In this document: positions 35,008 through 43,924 of the stretch, piece by piece | Numbering within the stretch: the stretch's first letter is position 1 | How the letters are laid out: the number at the start of each line of letters is the position of its first letter | DNA from: Bacillota bacterium | Lineage (GTDB): Bacteria > Bacillota > Clostridia > Peptostreptococcales > Anaerovoracaceae | DNA: 64,000 bases | Direction: 5' to 3' | Assembly: GCA_017437745.1 (NCBI GenBank) | Contig: JAFRYI010000003.1 | Location: 1 to 64,000, forward strand | Program-made: the position numbers and the translations under genes | The notes under the pieces: generated by a model | Databases searched by the model: none | What the model was told of the DNA's origin: nothing | Seen by the model: the letters and a program-made list of their open reading frames with translations, nothing else

Positions 35008-36003
35008 ATGAAAACAGTACATGCCAAGCCCGATAGAGAGCTTAGGAACGATATCATTTACGGTGACGGAGGATTCAGATATAAGGCGAATTTCAACTGG
35101 CCGCAGTACCCAGAGGTCCTTAAGAAAGCTGTCATAACAGCCCTTTTCTGCGATGAAGATGATAACCTCTTCGTTCTTACAAGGGAACCGTCCATGCCAA
35201 TAGTTTGTTTCGCACCGGACGGCAGTTTTAAATACTCATGCGCTGAAGGATTGTTCTACGAAAGGCCTCACGGGATTTATATCAACAAACAAGGCGAAAT
35301 GTATTGCACCGACGATAAAGCCAGCGTGGTGCAGAAACTGGATAAGCAAGGCAATCTGCTGAAAATGTACAGCGAGCCTTATAAGCCATCGGATACCGGT
35401 TATCACAATCCGTATAAGCTGATGTATGACCGTGGGGAGATAGAAGGCCCATACAACAATACTGATGAGCTTAGGATGAGGCTTGATTCCATAGTTCGCA
35501 CTGCGCCTCCGTTCAACGGCCCCACCAGAATGATAGAGGCTAAAGACGGAAAACTTATCTGCGCAGATGGTTACGGTAATGCTGCCATTCACATCTTCTC
35601 ACATGAAGGAGAACTGGAAACGACCTGGGGGAGTCCCGGTACTGAACCCGGTCAGTTCCGCCTGCCGCATAGTGTATGGGAAGACGAGCAGGGCAGAATA
35701 TGGGAGGCTGACAGAGAATCTGGCCGAATTCAGGTATTTACCAGAGGAGGAGAAGTAGTTGCGGTAATAGATGGTCTTAACCGCCCTGCAGATCTCTGGT
35801 CCGATGGAGAATACATATATGTGGGCGAGATCGCCGGAGGTGTTTCGATCATAGACATGGAGTTCAATGTGGTCGCGCAGCTCGGTTATAAGAACAGCCC
35901 GCTTATGGTCCATGGTATATGCGGAAATTCGAAAGGCGATCTGTTCCTCGCCTCGCTGAATGCACGCAAATTAAACAGTATCACTAAACTGGAAAGAATT
36001 TAA
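35008..36003 (+). CDS. NHL/SMP-30-like beta-propeller protein
   Basis: A 331-residue protein with repeats of the NHL or SMP-30 type, for example PHGIYINKQGEMYCTD, LPHSVWEDEQGRIWEAD and PLMVHGICGNSKGDLFLA, suggesting a six-bladed propeller. There is no signal peptide or membrane helix, so it is probably cytoplasmic. Related proteins include lactonases and amidating lyases, but catalytic residues are not clear here. Its position between the TRAP permease and binding-protein genes suggests a role on the imported compound, perhaps as a lactonase. Function unresolved. Confidence 0.7.
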   Translation: MKTVHAKPDRELRNDIIYGDGGFRYKANFNWPQYPEVLKKAVITALFCDEDDNLFVLTREPSMPIVCFAPDGSFKYSCAEGLFYERPHGIYINKQGEMYCTDDKASVVQKLDKQGNLLKMYSEPYKPSDTGYHNPYKLMYDRGEIEGPYNNTDELRMRLDSIVRTAPPFNGPTRMIEAKDGKLICADGYGNAAIHIFSHEGELETTWGSPGTEPGQFRLPHSVWEDEQGRIWEADRESGRIQVFTRGGEVVAVIDGLNRPADLWSDGEYIYVGEIAGGVSIIDMEFNVVAQLGYKNSPLMVHGICGNSKGDLFLASLNARKLNSITKLERI

Positions 36004-36025
36004 ACGCTGATTTAAGGAGGAAACA

Positions 36026-37078
36026 ATGAAAAAGTTCACTAAAATCTTTTCTCTGGTAATGGTAGCAGCACTGCTGCTCACTTGCCTCGCAGGATGCGGG
36101 ACACCGAACAATACGACTCCGGAGAACAATTCGAATGAAGGCAATGTAGCGCCGGTCGAAGTAATAACCATTCGCTGCGCGACATCTACAAACCCGACAT
36201 CGATGCCGGCTACTGCAGCCATCGAAAGATTCTGCAAAGAAGTAACTGAAAAGTCCAACGGACACCTTAAGGTCGAGTTCTATCCCAACGGAACTCTTGG
36301 CGGAGATGCTGATACCAACAAGAGCGTAATGGATGGAACCCTTGAGATGGGACTTGTTTCGCTGTCGAACATTTCCGGTTACACCAAGCTGCTCGACTGC
36401 GTACAGACACCGTTCATGATCAACAACTATAAGATAATGGATACGGTCTATCGTTCCAAGGAACTCCGCACCCTCATGGACGCAGCCGGAGAAGCGGCCA
36501 ATCTCAAGATCCTCGGTATCTATGAGTATGGCATCCGTCATATAGCGAACGTTATCCGTCCCATAGAGAAGATGGAAGACCTGAAAGGTCTTAAGATCCG
36601 TGCGGTCACTTCCGACATGATAGTGCAGTGCATGAGCGCCATAGGAGCAAACGCTACTCCTCTTGCTTATAAAGAAGTCTACTCTGCTCTTCAGAATAAG
36701 ACCATCGATGGAGAAGAGATCAACTTCACTTCCGTATGGGCTGAGAGGCATTACGAAGTAATCAAGTACTTCACCGAGATCGGACTTTGGCCGTATCCGG
36801 CTCTGCTCATTGTAAACCCGACATTCTGGAAAGGCCTTTCTGCTGAAGACCAGGCCCTTATCACTGAGTGTGCGGAGAGAGCTTTGGATTATAACATGCA
36901 GACCGCAGCCGAATATGAGAAGACCGCTATCGACGGTATGACCAAGGCCGGTGTTCAGGTCACCAAGATTGAGGATATTACTCCGTTCCAGAAAGCTACA
37001 CAGTCCATCGCTGACGGCATCAAGGAGAGCGATCCCAGAGTAAAGGCCTTTGTAGATATGGTACAGGGACTTAACTAA
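36026..37078 (+). CDS. TRAP transporter substrate-binding lipoprotein (DctP)
   Basis: A 350-residue extracytoplasmic solute receptor. The N-terminal signal ends with lipobox LAGC (Cys at about residue 26), so it is tethered outside the membrane as a lipoprotein. Typical DctP features follow: GGDADTNKSVMDGTLEMG, a helix with the conserved Arg in LKGLKIRAVTS that binds the substrate carboxylate, and the late NNKTIDGEE-like region. A strong AAGGAGG ribosome site precedes it. The ligand is presumably a carboxylate. Confidence 0.92.
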   Translation: MKKFTKIFSLVMVAALLLTCLAGCGTPNNTTPENNSNEGNVAPVEVITIRCATSTNPTSMPATAAIERFCKEVTEKSNGHLKVEFYPNGTLGGDADTNKSVMDGTLEMGLVSLSNISGYTKLLDCVQTPFMINNYKIMDTVYRSKELRTLMDAAGEAANLKILGIYEYGIRHIANVIRPIEKMEDLKGLKIRAVTSDMIVQCMSAIGANATPLAYKEVYSALQNKTIDGEEINFTSVWAERHYEVIKYFTEIGLWPYPALLIVNPTFWKGLSAEDQALITECAERALDYNMQTAAEYEKTAIDGMTKAGVQVTKIEDITPFQKATQSIADGIKESDPRVKAFVDMVQGLN

Positions 37079-37096
37079 GTCAGAACGGAGCATAGT

Positions 37097-38005
37097 ATGG
37101 AACCAAGGGAACTGCTTAGGGGTGTGGTGGATCTGCACGTTCATGCAGGACCATCCTTTGCGAAAAGAAACGTTGATGCAGCCGAGATGTTGCTGGAAGC
37201 TGAGAACAGGGGCTACAGATGCTTCGTGATCAAGGATCATAACTTCCCGACGGTCATGAGCGCCAAACTCGTGGAAAAACATATCGGTAAGGGTATAACC
37301 AAGCCGATCGGCGCTATCGTATTAAACAGTATGGTCGGCGGATGGACTCTTAAAGCTGTGTCGACAACAGTGGAAATGGGCGGAAGAATGGTATTTTGTC
37401 CAACGCTTTCTTCACCGAATCATATCGATAAGACGAACAGACCGGGAGCTCTGCCTTTCAGAGCTGCTGGTAAGTCCAGCGTACCGGATAGACCGGTAAA
37501 GACTGTCGACCCTGATGGGAAACTTCTGCCTGAAGTCGTGGAGATACTGGAATACCTTGCGGGTCAGCCGCAGGTCTGTATCGGCACAGGGCATCTGGAC
37601 GCTCCTGAAGTCGATCAGATCATCAGGGAAGCTGTTAAGAGGGGATGTAAAAACATCGTAGTCAACCATCCGTATTATCTTGTAGATGCTACTATGGATG
37701 ATATGAAACGTTGGGTGGATATGGGTGCATATATGGAAGTAAATGCATGCGTATCGCTTCCGTATTCCAGGCATAACTGCATAGACTTTAAGGGTCTTGC
37801 GGAGATAATGGAAAAGATCGGCCCCGACCATTGCATAGTATCATCTGATTTCGGAGCGCTGGGTAATTATTTCCCTGTGGACGGACTGGGCATGTTCCTT
37901 GAGCTTCTCGGTAAAGAGATACATGTATCTGAAGAAGAACTAGCGATCATGTCAAAAGTCAATCCGGCCAAGTTGATCCATCTCGATGATATTCCGCCGG
38001 CTTAA
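37097..38005 (+). CDS. DUF6282-type PHP/amidohydrolase-like protein
   Basis: A 302-residue protein beginning with VDLHVHAGPS, placing His14 and His16 as metal ligands in the manner of PHP or amidohydrolase enzymes. Later possible ligands are IGTGHLDAPE, NHPYYLVD and SSDFG. I associate this pattern with DUF6282, a family without proven function. It follows DctP by 18 bp. A hydrolytic step on the imported substrate is plausible; the operon would then hold two metal-dependent hydrolases with different folds or subfamilies. Confidence 0.75.
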   Translation: MEPRELLRGVVDLHVHAGPSFAKRNVDAAEMLLEAENRGYRCFVIKDHNFPTVMSAKLVEKHIGKGITKPIGAIVLNSMVGGWTLKAVSTTVEMGGRMVFCPTLSSPNHIDKTNRPGALPFRAAGKSSVPDRPVKTVDPDGKLLPEVVEILEYLAGQPQVCIGTGHLDAPEVDQIIREAVKRGCKNIVVNHPYYLVDATMDDMKRWVDMGAYMEVNACVSLPYSRHNCIDFKGLAEIMEKIGPDHCIVSSDFGALGNYFPVDGLGMFLELLGKEIHVSEEELAIMSKVNPAKLIHLDDIPPA

Positions 38006-38049
38006 AAAATTGTTGTTAATTGATAGTTAATGTATAAGGAGGAAAACTA

Positions 38050-38475
38050 ATGGGTAATTACATTACTGGAAACTGGAACGATATGCCTTGGGAACCTGTA
38101 AAGCCTACTCTTGCGCATAAGGTGTTTACTGGATCGCTCGGTACTGCAAATCTGGCGGTATTCACTAACGGACATCCGATTAATCCGCATAAGCATGTAT
38201 ATGAGCAGTTTATGATGATACTGCAGGGCGAGTGTGACTGCTATGTTGACGGTGAGAAGCTCCGTCTTACTCCCGGCAGCTGGGTAATGATACCGCCCGA
38301 AGTAATGCACTATATGGAAGTATACGATTCTTCCTGCCCTGTCATAAATCTGGACATCTATCTTCCCAAGAGAGATGAGCGCTATGACAAGTATAAGAAT
38401 TTCTGCGACAGTCTTTCTCCGGAAGAATTTGCGAAGGCCTGCGAAGGATTCAAGATCAAGAATTACGATAAGTAA
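38050..38475 (+). CDS. Cupin-domain protein
   Basis: A 141-residue single-domain cupin. Motif 1 has His47, His49 and Glu52 (GHPINPHKHVYEQ), motif 2 has His87 (PPEVMHYMEV), the usual metal-binding set. It may act as isomerase, decarboxylase or ligand sensor for the pathway. AAGGAGG precedes ATG 38050. It is the last gene of the operon and is followed by a strong terminator. Confidence 0.85.
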   Translation: MGNYITGNWNDMPWEPVKPTLAHKVFTGSLGTANLAVFTNGHPINPHKHVYEQFMMILQGECDCYVDGEKLRLTPGSWVMIPPEVMHYMEVYDSSCPVINLDIYLPKRDERYDKYKNFCDSLSPEEFAKACEGFKIKNYDK

Positions 38476-38500
38476 GAGCTACGCTAAACTTTTTTCATTG

Positions 38501-38538
38501 AAAAGAGCTGCCGCCTATAATGGCGGCAGCTCTTTTTT
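38501..38538. terminator. Bidirectional terminator after the catabolic operon
   Basis: A perfect 15-bp stem: 38501-38515 pairs with 38522-38536, with A and T runs on the two sides. It ends the cupin gene and may also end the minus-strand fba gene. Confidence 0.88.
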
Positions 38539-38614
38539 AGAATCATTATGGATCAGGCGGATCACATCCGCAGTTTATCTGGGACTATTAGGAGCAGCCC
38601 CGATTGTTCCGAGA

Positions 38615-39550
38615 TCAGATCTTGTGATCGCAGCCCAGAACGTTCACGATCTTGTGAGCTACGACGGCTTTGATGGCTGCTCTCGCCGGCTTAAGATACT
38701 CTCTGGGGTCGAACTTGTCCGGATGTTCGTAGAAGAACTCGCGGATGGTAGCGGTCATGGCCAGACGCAGGTCGGAGTCGATGTTGATCTTGCAGACGGA
38801 CAGGGAAGCGGCGTGCCTCAGCTGGTCCTCGGGAACACCGATGGCGCCGGGCATGGCTCCGCCGTACTTGTTGATCTTCGCTACCAGATCCTGCGGAACG
38901 GAGGAGGATCCGTGAAGAACGATCGGGAATCCCGGCAGTCTCTTGGATACTTCTTCCAGAACGTCGAAGCGCAGCTGCGGCTTGGTGCCGGGCTTGAACT
39001 TGTAGGCGCCGTGGCTGGTTCCGATGGCTATGGCCAGGGAGTCGCAGCCCGTGCGGCTTACGAACTCTTCGACCTCTTCCGGCTTGGTATAGGAGGAATC
39101 CTCCGCGCTTACCTTTACTTCGTCCTCGATGCCGGCCAGAGTACCCAGCTCGGCTTCTACGACTACGCCGCGGTCGTGAGCGTATTCCACGACCTTGCGG
39201 GTGATCTCTATGTTCTCCTCGAAGGGCTTGGAGGAGGCGTCTATCATTACGGAGGTGAAACCGCCGTCTATGCAGCTCTTGCAGGTCTCGAAGCTGTCGC
39301 CGTGGTCCAGGTGCAGGCAGATGGGAAGTCCGGTCTCTATTACAGCAGCCTCTACGAGCTTCATCAGATATGTGTGGTTCGCGTAGGCGCGGGCGCCCTT
39401 GGAGACCTGAAGGATCAGCGGGGCTTCCAGTTCCTTGGCGGCCTCGGTGATGCCCTGGACTATCTCCATGTTGTTTACGTTGAAAGCGCCGATGGCGTAT
39501 CCGCCGTTGTAGGCTTTAGCGAACATTTCCTTGCTTGTTACTAATGGCAT
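38615..39550 (-). CDS. fba: Class II fructose-bisphosphate aldolase
   Basis: A 311-residue zinc-dependent aldolase of glycolysis and gluconeogenesis. Visible are the metal-binding HLDHGDSFE, the EAELGTLAG segment, the AIGTSHGAYKF phosphate-binding loop and the VLHGSSSVP segment, all matching FbaA of Bacillota. Start ATG 39550 follows GGAGG. A 21-codon open frame with its own ribosome site ends inside that ribosome site. Its fructose bisphosphate assignment over tagatose bisphosphate is likely but inferred. Confidence 0.92.
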   Translation of the reverse strand: MPLVTSKEMFAKAYNGGYAIGAFNVNNMEIVQGITEAAKELEAPLILQVSKGARAYANHTYLMKLVEAAVIETGLPICLHLDHGDSFETCKSCIDGGFTSVMIDASSKPFEENIEITRKVVEYAHDRGVVVEAELGTLAGIEDEVKVSAEDSSYTKPEEVEEFVSRTGCDSLAIAIGTSHGAYKFKPGTKPQLRFDVLEEVSKRLPGFPIVLHGSSSVPQDLVAKINKYGGAMPGAIGVPEDQLRHAASLSVCKINIDSDLRLAMTATIREFFYEHPDKFDPREYLKPARAAIKAVVAHKIVNVLGCDHKI

Positions 39551-39555
39551 ATTCG

Positions 39556-39621
39556 TTACCTCCGATAATACGTCTGTTTGTATACATCTGTAATATAAGT
39601 ATAGCACTTCGGCAGGGGCAT
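39556..39621 (-). CDS. Possible 21-residue leader peptide before fba
   Basis: An ATG at 39621 preceded by AAGGAGA at ideal spacing opens a 21-codon frame (MPLPKCYTYITDVYKQTYYRR). The peptide contains five Tyr. Its TAA stop lies immediately after, and its last codons form part of, the GGAGG site of fba, a geometry suited to translational coupling. No homologue is known to me, so the coding status is uncertain. Confidence 0.3.
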   Translation of the reverse strand: MPLPKCYTYITDVYKQTYYRR

Positions 39622-39701
39622 TTGTTCTCCTTTTTTATTATCGGGATTTAATATATAATTAATTGATCATACTAGATCATTCTGAAAAGGAGGGCCCGGA
39701 G

Positions 39702-40919
39702 TTGCTGGAAAGAATAAGGGCGACGTTCCGCGAAGACAGCGGTTACAATGCGTTTTTCATATCCATGATAACGTTTGCCCTGGCCTACGGACTGTACAAG
39801 GGAATCATAGACAACTATCTCGCGGAGATCGTCGGGATGTCGGCGTTCGACAAGGGCGTGTCCGAGTTCTTCAGGGAACTGCCGGGATTGGCTCTCATTT
39901 TCGTGCTGGCTGTATTCTACACTTTTTCCGCGGAGAAGCTGTATAAGATAGGCGCGGTGATAATGCTCGCGGGCATGGTCATGCAGGCTGCGGTGCCCGC
40001 GCATCAGGTGCTGGTGATACTCGCGATCTTCGTGTTCTCCCTGGGGGATCACATACAGCTTGGAATGCGCAACACCATAACGCTGGAATACGCCAGACCG
40101 TCCCACGGAGGAGAGGGACTGGGGCTTCAGAACGCTCTGCATCAGATTGGAATGCTCGCCGGATATCTTCTGGTGATAGTAATCTTCGCGGTCTTCAAGA
40201 ACAGTTCCGCGCTGTTCCGCCCGGTGTTCTGGGCCAGCGCGGCGATAATAGCGATCGGTACCGTATCTACGCTTAAACTGTCCGGGAACAGCGAGACCGA
40301 CTCCAATAAACGACGCTTCTATTTCCGCAGGAAGTTTAAGAAGTACTACATGCTGGAGGTGTTCTACGGCGCCCGCAAGCAGATATTCCTGACTTTCGGC
40401 CCGTACGTGCTGGTGCTTTTCTATGGCGCCAACGCCATGATAATAAGCATTCTTTTCGCGGTAGCGTCGATCTGCTCGTTCATAGCGGCGCCCATAGTAG
40501 GAAAGATAATAGACCGCTTCGGCTACAAGATAGTCATGATCATGGACACGCTGATCCTTGTCATCGTGTGCTTCTTCTACGGGTTCGCGCACCACATCTT
40601 CCCCATGAAGACAGCGTTTGTTGTATGCTGCGTCAACTACATTCTGGATTCGATAATCTCCCTGGCGTCCATGGCATCCAATGTTTACGTTCAGGATCTG
40701 TCGGACAGTCCGGAAGAGATGAAGGCGACTATCTCCACAGGCGTTTCCGTGAACCACATGATAACCATACTGATCGCTCTGTTCGGAGGGTGGATATGGA
40801 AGACCCTCGGCATTGAGACGCTGTTCATTCTTTCGGCCATACTCGGCTTATGCAACAGCGCGTACGCCGCTACCATAAAGACGAAAAAGACCGGCGAAGG
40901 GCAGGATACGCAGCGATGA
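39702..40919 (+). CDS. MFS transporter
   Basis: A 405-residue membrane protein with 11-12 hydrophobic helices. TTG 39702 is chosen because AAGGAGGG lies 7 bp upstream; an in-frame TTG at 39663 lacks such a site. A cytoplasmic loop rich in Lys/Arg (KRRFYFRRKFKKYY) falls in the middle, as in MFS proteins. The substrate is unknown. Its stop overlaps the hemW start (ATGA), so the two are co-translated. TATAAT at 39654-39659 may be its -10 box. Confidence 0.85.
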   Translation: MLERIRATFREDSGYNAFFISMITFALAYGLYKGIIDNYLAEIVGMSAFDKGVSEFFRELPGLALIFVLAVFYTFSAEKLYKIGAVIMLAGMVMQAAVPAHQVLVILAIFVFSLGDHIQLGMRNTITLEYARPSHGGEGLGLQNALHQIGMLAGYLLVIVIFAVFKNSSALFRPVFWASAAIIAIGTVSTLKLSGNSETDSNKRRFYFRRKFKKYYMLEVFYGARKQIFLTFGPYVLVLFYGANAMIISILFAVASICSFIAAPIVGKIIDRFGYKIVMIMDTLILVIVCFFYGFAHHIFPMKTAFVVCCVNYILDSIISLASMASNVYVQDLSDSPEEMKATISTGVSVNHMITILIALFGGWIWKTLGIETLFILSAILGLCNSAYAATIKTKKTGEGQDTQR

Positions 40920-42145
40920 CACAGCTTCCGAAGGACGGTCTGGGAATATACGTGCACGTTCCGTACTGCATAAGAAAATGCAGGTACTGCGACTTCGTGT
41001 CCTTCGAAAGACCTCCCGCGGACGAGTATTTCGATGAACTGGCCGAAGATGTGAAAAGGGCGGGAAACGCGCTTGGCTACGGAACAGAATATTATGTAGA
41101 TACATTGTTTTTCGGAGGAGGAACGCCGTCTCTGGCGAACGCGCGGCAGCTAGGAAAAGTCCTGGACGCTCTGCGGGGAAGCTTCCGGATAAGGGACACG
41201 GAGATGACGATAGAAGTCAACCCGGAGACCGTCACCCCTGAAAAAGCGGCGGAGCTTAAGGCTCTCGGTTTTAACAGGATAAGCATGGGCGTGCAGAGCC
41301 TTAACGACGAAGTCCTTAAAGCTATGGGACGCGTGCACAGCGCGGAGAAAGCAAGGCAGGCGTACCGTATCTTAAGGGATGCCGGTTTCGGCAACATAAA
41401 TCTGGACCTGATATTCGGCGCTCCCGGGCAGGATCTTGAGACATGGCAGGAGACGCTGTCGGAGGTCCTGGAGATGCGGCCCGAACATGTTTCCTTCTAC
41501 AGTCTGCAGCTGGAGGAAGGAACGCCGCTGTATAAGGATTACACAGCCGACAGGGTGGATCTTCCGTCCTGGGAGGAGAACCGCAGCATGTACCATTACG
41601 CCGCGGACGCGCTTAAGTCCACCGGCTACCATCACTACGAGGTGAGCAACGCGGCTCTTCCGGGCTTCGAATGCCGTCATAATCTTAAATACTGGAACAT
41701 GCAGCCTTATCTGGGCTTCGGCGTATCCGCGCACAGTTTCGTGAACGGCTGCAGGGGCGAGTCGGACTATTCTGTCGGCGGCTGCAGGGGAACTGCTGAC
41801 AATTTGAAAGATGCTCCGGTCAGTGGTCCGCAGAGCGCGGAAGGACGCGGGATCTTCGGACTGGAACCGGAAAGCAAAGCGGATCTTAAAGGCGACTTCA
41901 TCTTTACGAAACTGCGCCTGACAGATGGTTTCGCGCTTTCGGACTACAGCGGCATGTTCGGTTCCGACTTCCGCCAGGAGTTCGGTCCGGAGCTGAAAAC
42001 GCTTCTGGACGAAGGCCTTCTGGAACTGTCCGGAGGAACGCTCAGGTTCACCGCTAAGGGCCTGGACAATACCAATCCCGTGATGGAGAGGCTCATAGGC
42101 GCTGTCGCTGAAAGGCCCGGCTCCGCGGAAACGCGGCGGCTGTGA
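40916..42145 (+). CDS. hemW: HemW-type radical SAM heme chaperone
   Basis: A 409-residue radical SAM protein of the HemN/HemW family. The CxxxCxxC motif is Cys18/22/25 in YCIRKCRYC; GGGTPS and the NPET(V/I) segments follow. It lacks the extra Cys seen in true HemN, and its historical neighbour lepA supports HemW. It may insert heme into target proteins. The start overlaps the MFS gene by 4 bp. A long Gly/Ser-rich insertion near residues 280-310 is unusual. Confidence 0.9.
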   Translation: MTQLPKDGLGIYVHVPYCIRKCRYCDFVSFERPPADEYFDELAEDVKRAGNALGYGTEYYVDTLFFGGGTPSLANARQLGKVLDALRGSFRIRDTEMTIEVNPETVTPEKAAELKALGFNRISMGVQSLNDEVLKAMGRVHSAEKARQAYRILRDAGFGNINLDLIFGAPGQDLETWQETLSEVLEMRPEHVSFYSLQLEEGTPLYKDYTADRVDLPSWEENRSMYHYAADALKSTGYHHYEVSNAALPGFECRHNLKYWNMQPYLGFGVSAHSFVNGCRGESDYSVGGCRGTADNLKDAPVSGPQSAEGRGIFGLEPESKADLKGDFIFTKLRLTDGFALSDYSGMFGSDFRQEFGPELKTLLDEGLLELSGGTLRFTAKGLDNTNPVMERLIGAVAERPGSAETRRL

Positions 42146-42181
42146 TATAATAAACCCCGGGATCATTATTCAGAGGCTGTC

Positions 42182-43852
42182 ATGAAGAAAAACGTCATTG
42201 CCGTAATTGCTGCTTGCGCTGTGTTCGCGGCGGTATATTTCGGAGTCAAGTTCATAGACGAGTATTACGTAGGCGTGCCGGTCGACGCAGTCTACTCCGA
42301 GGAGTACAGCCCGGACGCGGCTCCGGACGACTATGCCCCGGACTGGTATCATCCGGCCGGCAGCGTGGAGATCGACGGCAGGAACTGCGGGATATACGCG
42401 TTCTTCGGAGAGAACGGCCGCGTGGAGCAGAGGGTGTTCGTAAGAAAAGATACCATAGCGACGTCCGGTTTCCGCGGAAGCAGTACCGTAACCGATACAC
42501 AGCTCGGTTTCGTAAGGATACCGACTTCGACACTGGAGTATAAACAGCTGAGCGCGGAGGAAGTTCTTGCCGCCGTCAGCGCGGACAACTTCTTCGAAGG
42601 CGGTTCGGATCCCATAGCGCCGTATTCAGCCGAACCGGCGGAGCTTTATCAGTCCGACGAAGACGTTGCCTACAGGATCGTAGGCATACACGGCGAAGGC
42701 GAGATATCCGAAGACGGCATCATAAGCATCGGCGGAGAGGACAGCAGGAAGTACTACAGATTCTGCAAGGTCAACGGCAGGGAGTACGGCATGTTCTTCC
42801 CCTGCGGCAGCAGCGGGGAAGTGGCTGACGGAACGCTTCCGAGCAATGACCTTGTATGGAGATGCAAGCTGGTGTGGGACGGAACCGATATTCCGGCGGA
42901 GCCTGTAACTCAGGCCGAGAAAGATGCTAAGGAAGAGCTGGTGACCGACCGGCGTCAGAGACGTCTGGACGCGGAGTACCGCGCTAAGAAAGAGGCGGAG
43001 GAGAGAGCCGCCAGACTTAAGGCGGAGCGCGAAGCCCGCGAAAAGGCCGAACGCGAGGCCGCCGAGAGAGCCGCGGCGGAAAGAGCCGCAAAGGAAGCCG
43101 CGATCAGGGAAGCCATCGCGAACATGACCGAAGAGGAGAGGGCGCAGCTGAAGGAGAAATACAGCGCCGTCTCCATGTACCTGGAGAAGAATCTGGACAA
43201 GTACATAATATACGGAATGTACAACGAAAACGAGAGCCCCAGAGCTGTCGTTCAGGCGATAAACACAGGAATAGACAAGCCGTTCTATACTGAGATGCAG
43301 CCCGCGGACCTGAGCAAGGGCTTCCTGGTTCTTGTAAACAAATACCATTATCTGGACTCCGGATACGTTCCCAACCTCAGCGCCATTCCGGGCGGATACG
43401 GCAGCGGGTATCTGCAGAGCACAGCGTGCACCGCGTTCGTGCAGATGGTGGATGCCGCAAGGGCGGAGGGGATAAACTTAAGGTCCGTGTCGCCCTACAG
43501 AAGCTACGGCACGCAGAGTTCGCTCTACAACAGCTACGTTCGCAGCATGGGTCAGAGGGCGGCCGACAGAACGTCGGCAAGGCCCGGAAGCTCGGAGCAT
43601 CAGCTTGGTCTGGCCGTGGACATCAACACCGCGGACAGCTCGTCGCATTTCGAGAACACTCCGGAATACGCCTGGCTTCTGGATAATTGCTGGAAGTACG
43701 GTTTCATAATCCGCTACAGGCAGGGCAGGGAGTACATAACCGGCTACGAGTTCGAACCGTGGCATTACAGGTACGTCGGCGGCCCGGCTGAAAGCATAAT
43801 GAAGTCCGGTCTCACCTATGAAGAATATTACGCTGTCTACATAGACAAATAG
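42182..43852 (+). CDS. VanY-like D-alanyl-D-alanine carboxypeptidase with long N-terminal region
   Basis: A 556-residue envelope protein. One N-terminal membrane anchor (about 5-23), an extracellular domain of unknown fold (about 25-240), a highly charged Ala/Glu/Lys/Arg coiled coil (about 245-320), and a C-terminal M15B peptidase domain. Zinc ligands fit His and Asp in SSEHQLGLAVDIN and His in EPWHYRYVG, with Glu as base. It should trim peptidoglycan stem peptides. A TATAAT box overlaps the end of hemW just upstream. Confidence 0.9.
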   Translation: MKKNVIAVIAACAVFAAVYFGVKFIDEYYVGVPVDAVYSEEYSPDAAPDDYAPDWYHPAGSVEIDGRNCGIYAFFGENGRVEQRVFVRKDTIATSGFRGSSTVTDTQLGFVRIPTSTLEYKQLSAEEVLAAVSADNFFEGGSDPIAPYSAEPAELYQSDEDVAYRIVGIHGEGEISEDGIISIGGEDSRKYYRFCKVNGREYGMFFPCGSSGEVADGTLPSNDLVWRCKLVWDGTDIPAEPVTQAEKDAKEELVTDRRQRRLDAEYRAKKEAEERAARLKAEREAREKAEREAAERAAAERAAKEAAIREAIANMTEEERAQLKEKYSAVSMYLEKNLDKYIIYGMYNENESPRAVVQAINTGIDKPFYTEMQPADLSKGFLVLVNKYHYLDSGYVPNLSAIPGGYGSGYLQSTACTAFVQMVDAARAEGINLRSVSPYRSYGTQSSLYNSYVRSMGQRAADRTSARPGSSEHQLGLAVDINTADSSSHFENTPEYAWLLDNCWKYGFIIRYRQGREYITGYEFEPWHYRYVGGPAESIMKSGLTYEEYYAVYIDK

Positions 43853-43924
43853 CGCGGACGGCGCGCGTATGATAAAATGTCAGTAACAGATCGGCTGATC
43901 TGAATAATACTACAGGAGCTTGCC

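Noticed and set aside
43889..43904. Short hairpin before glpK as a riboswitch
   Set aside because: CAGATC/GATCTG with a 4-base loop is too small for a riboswitch and could arise by chance.
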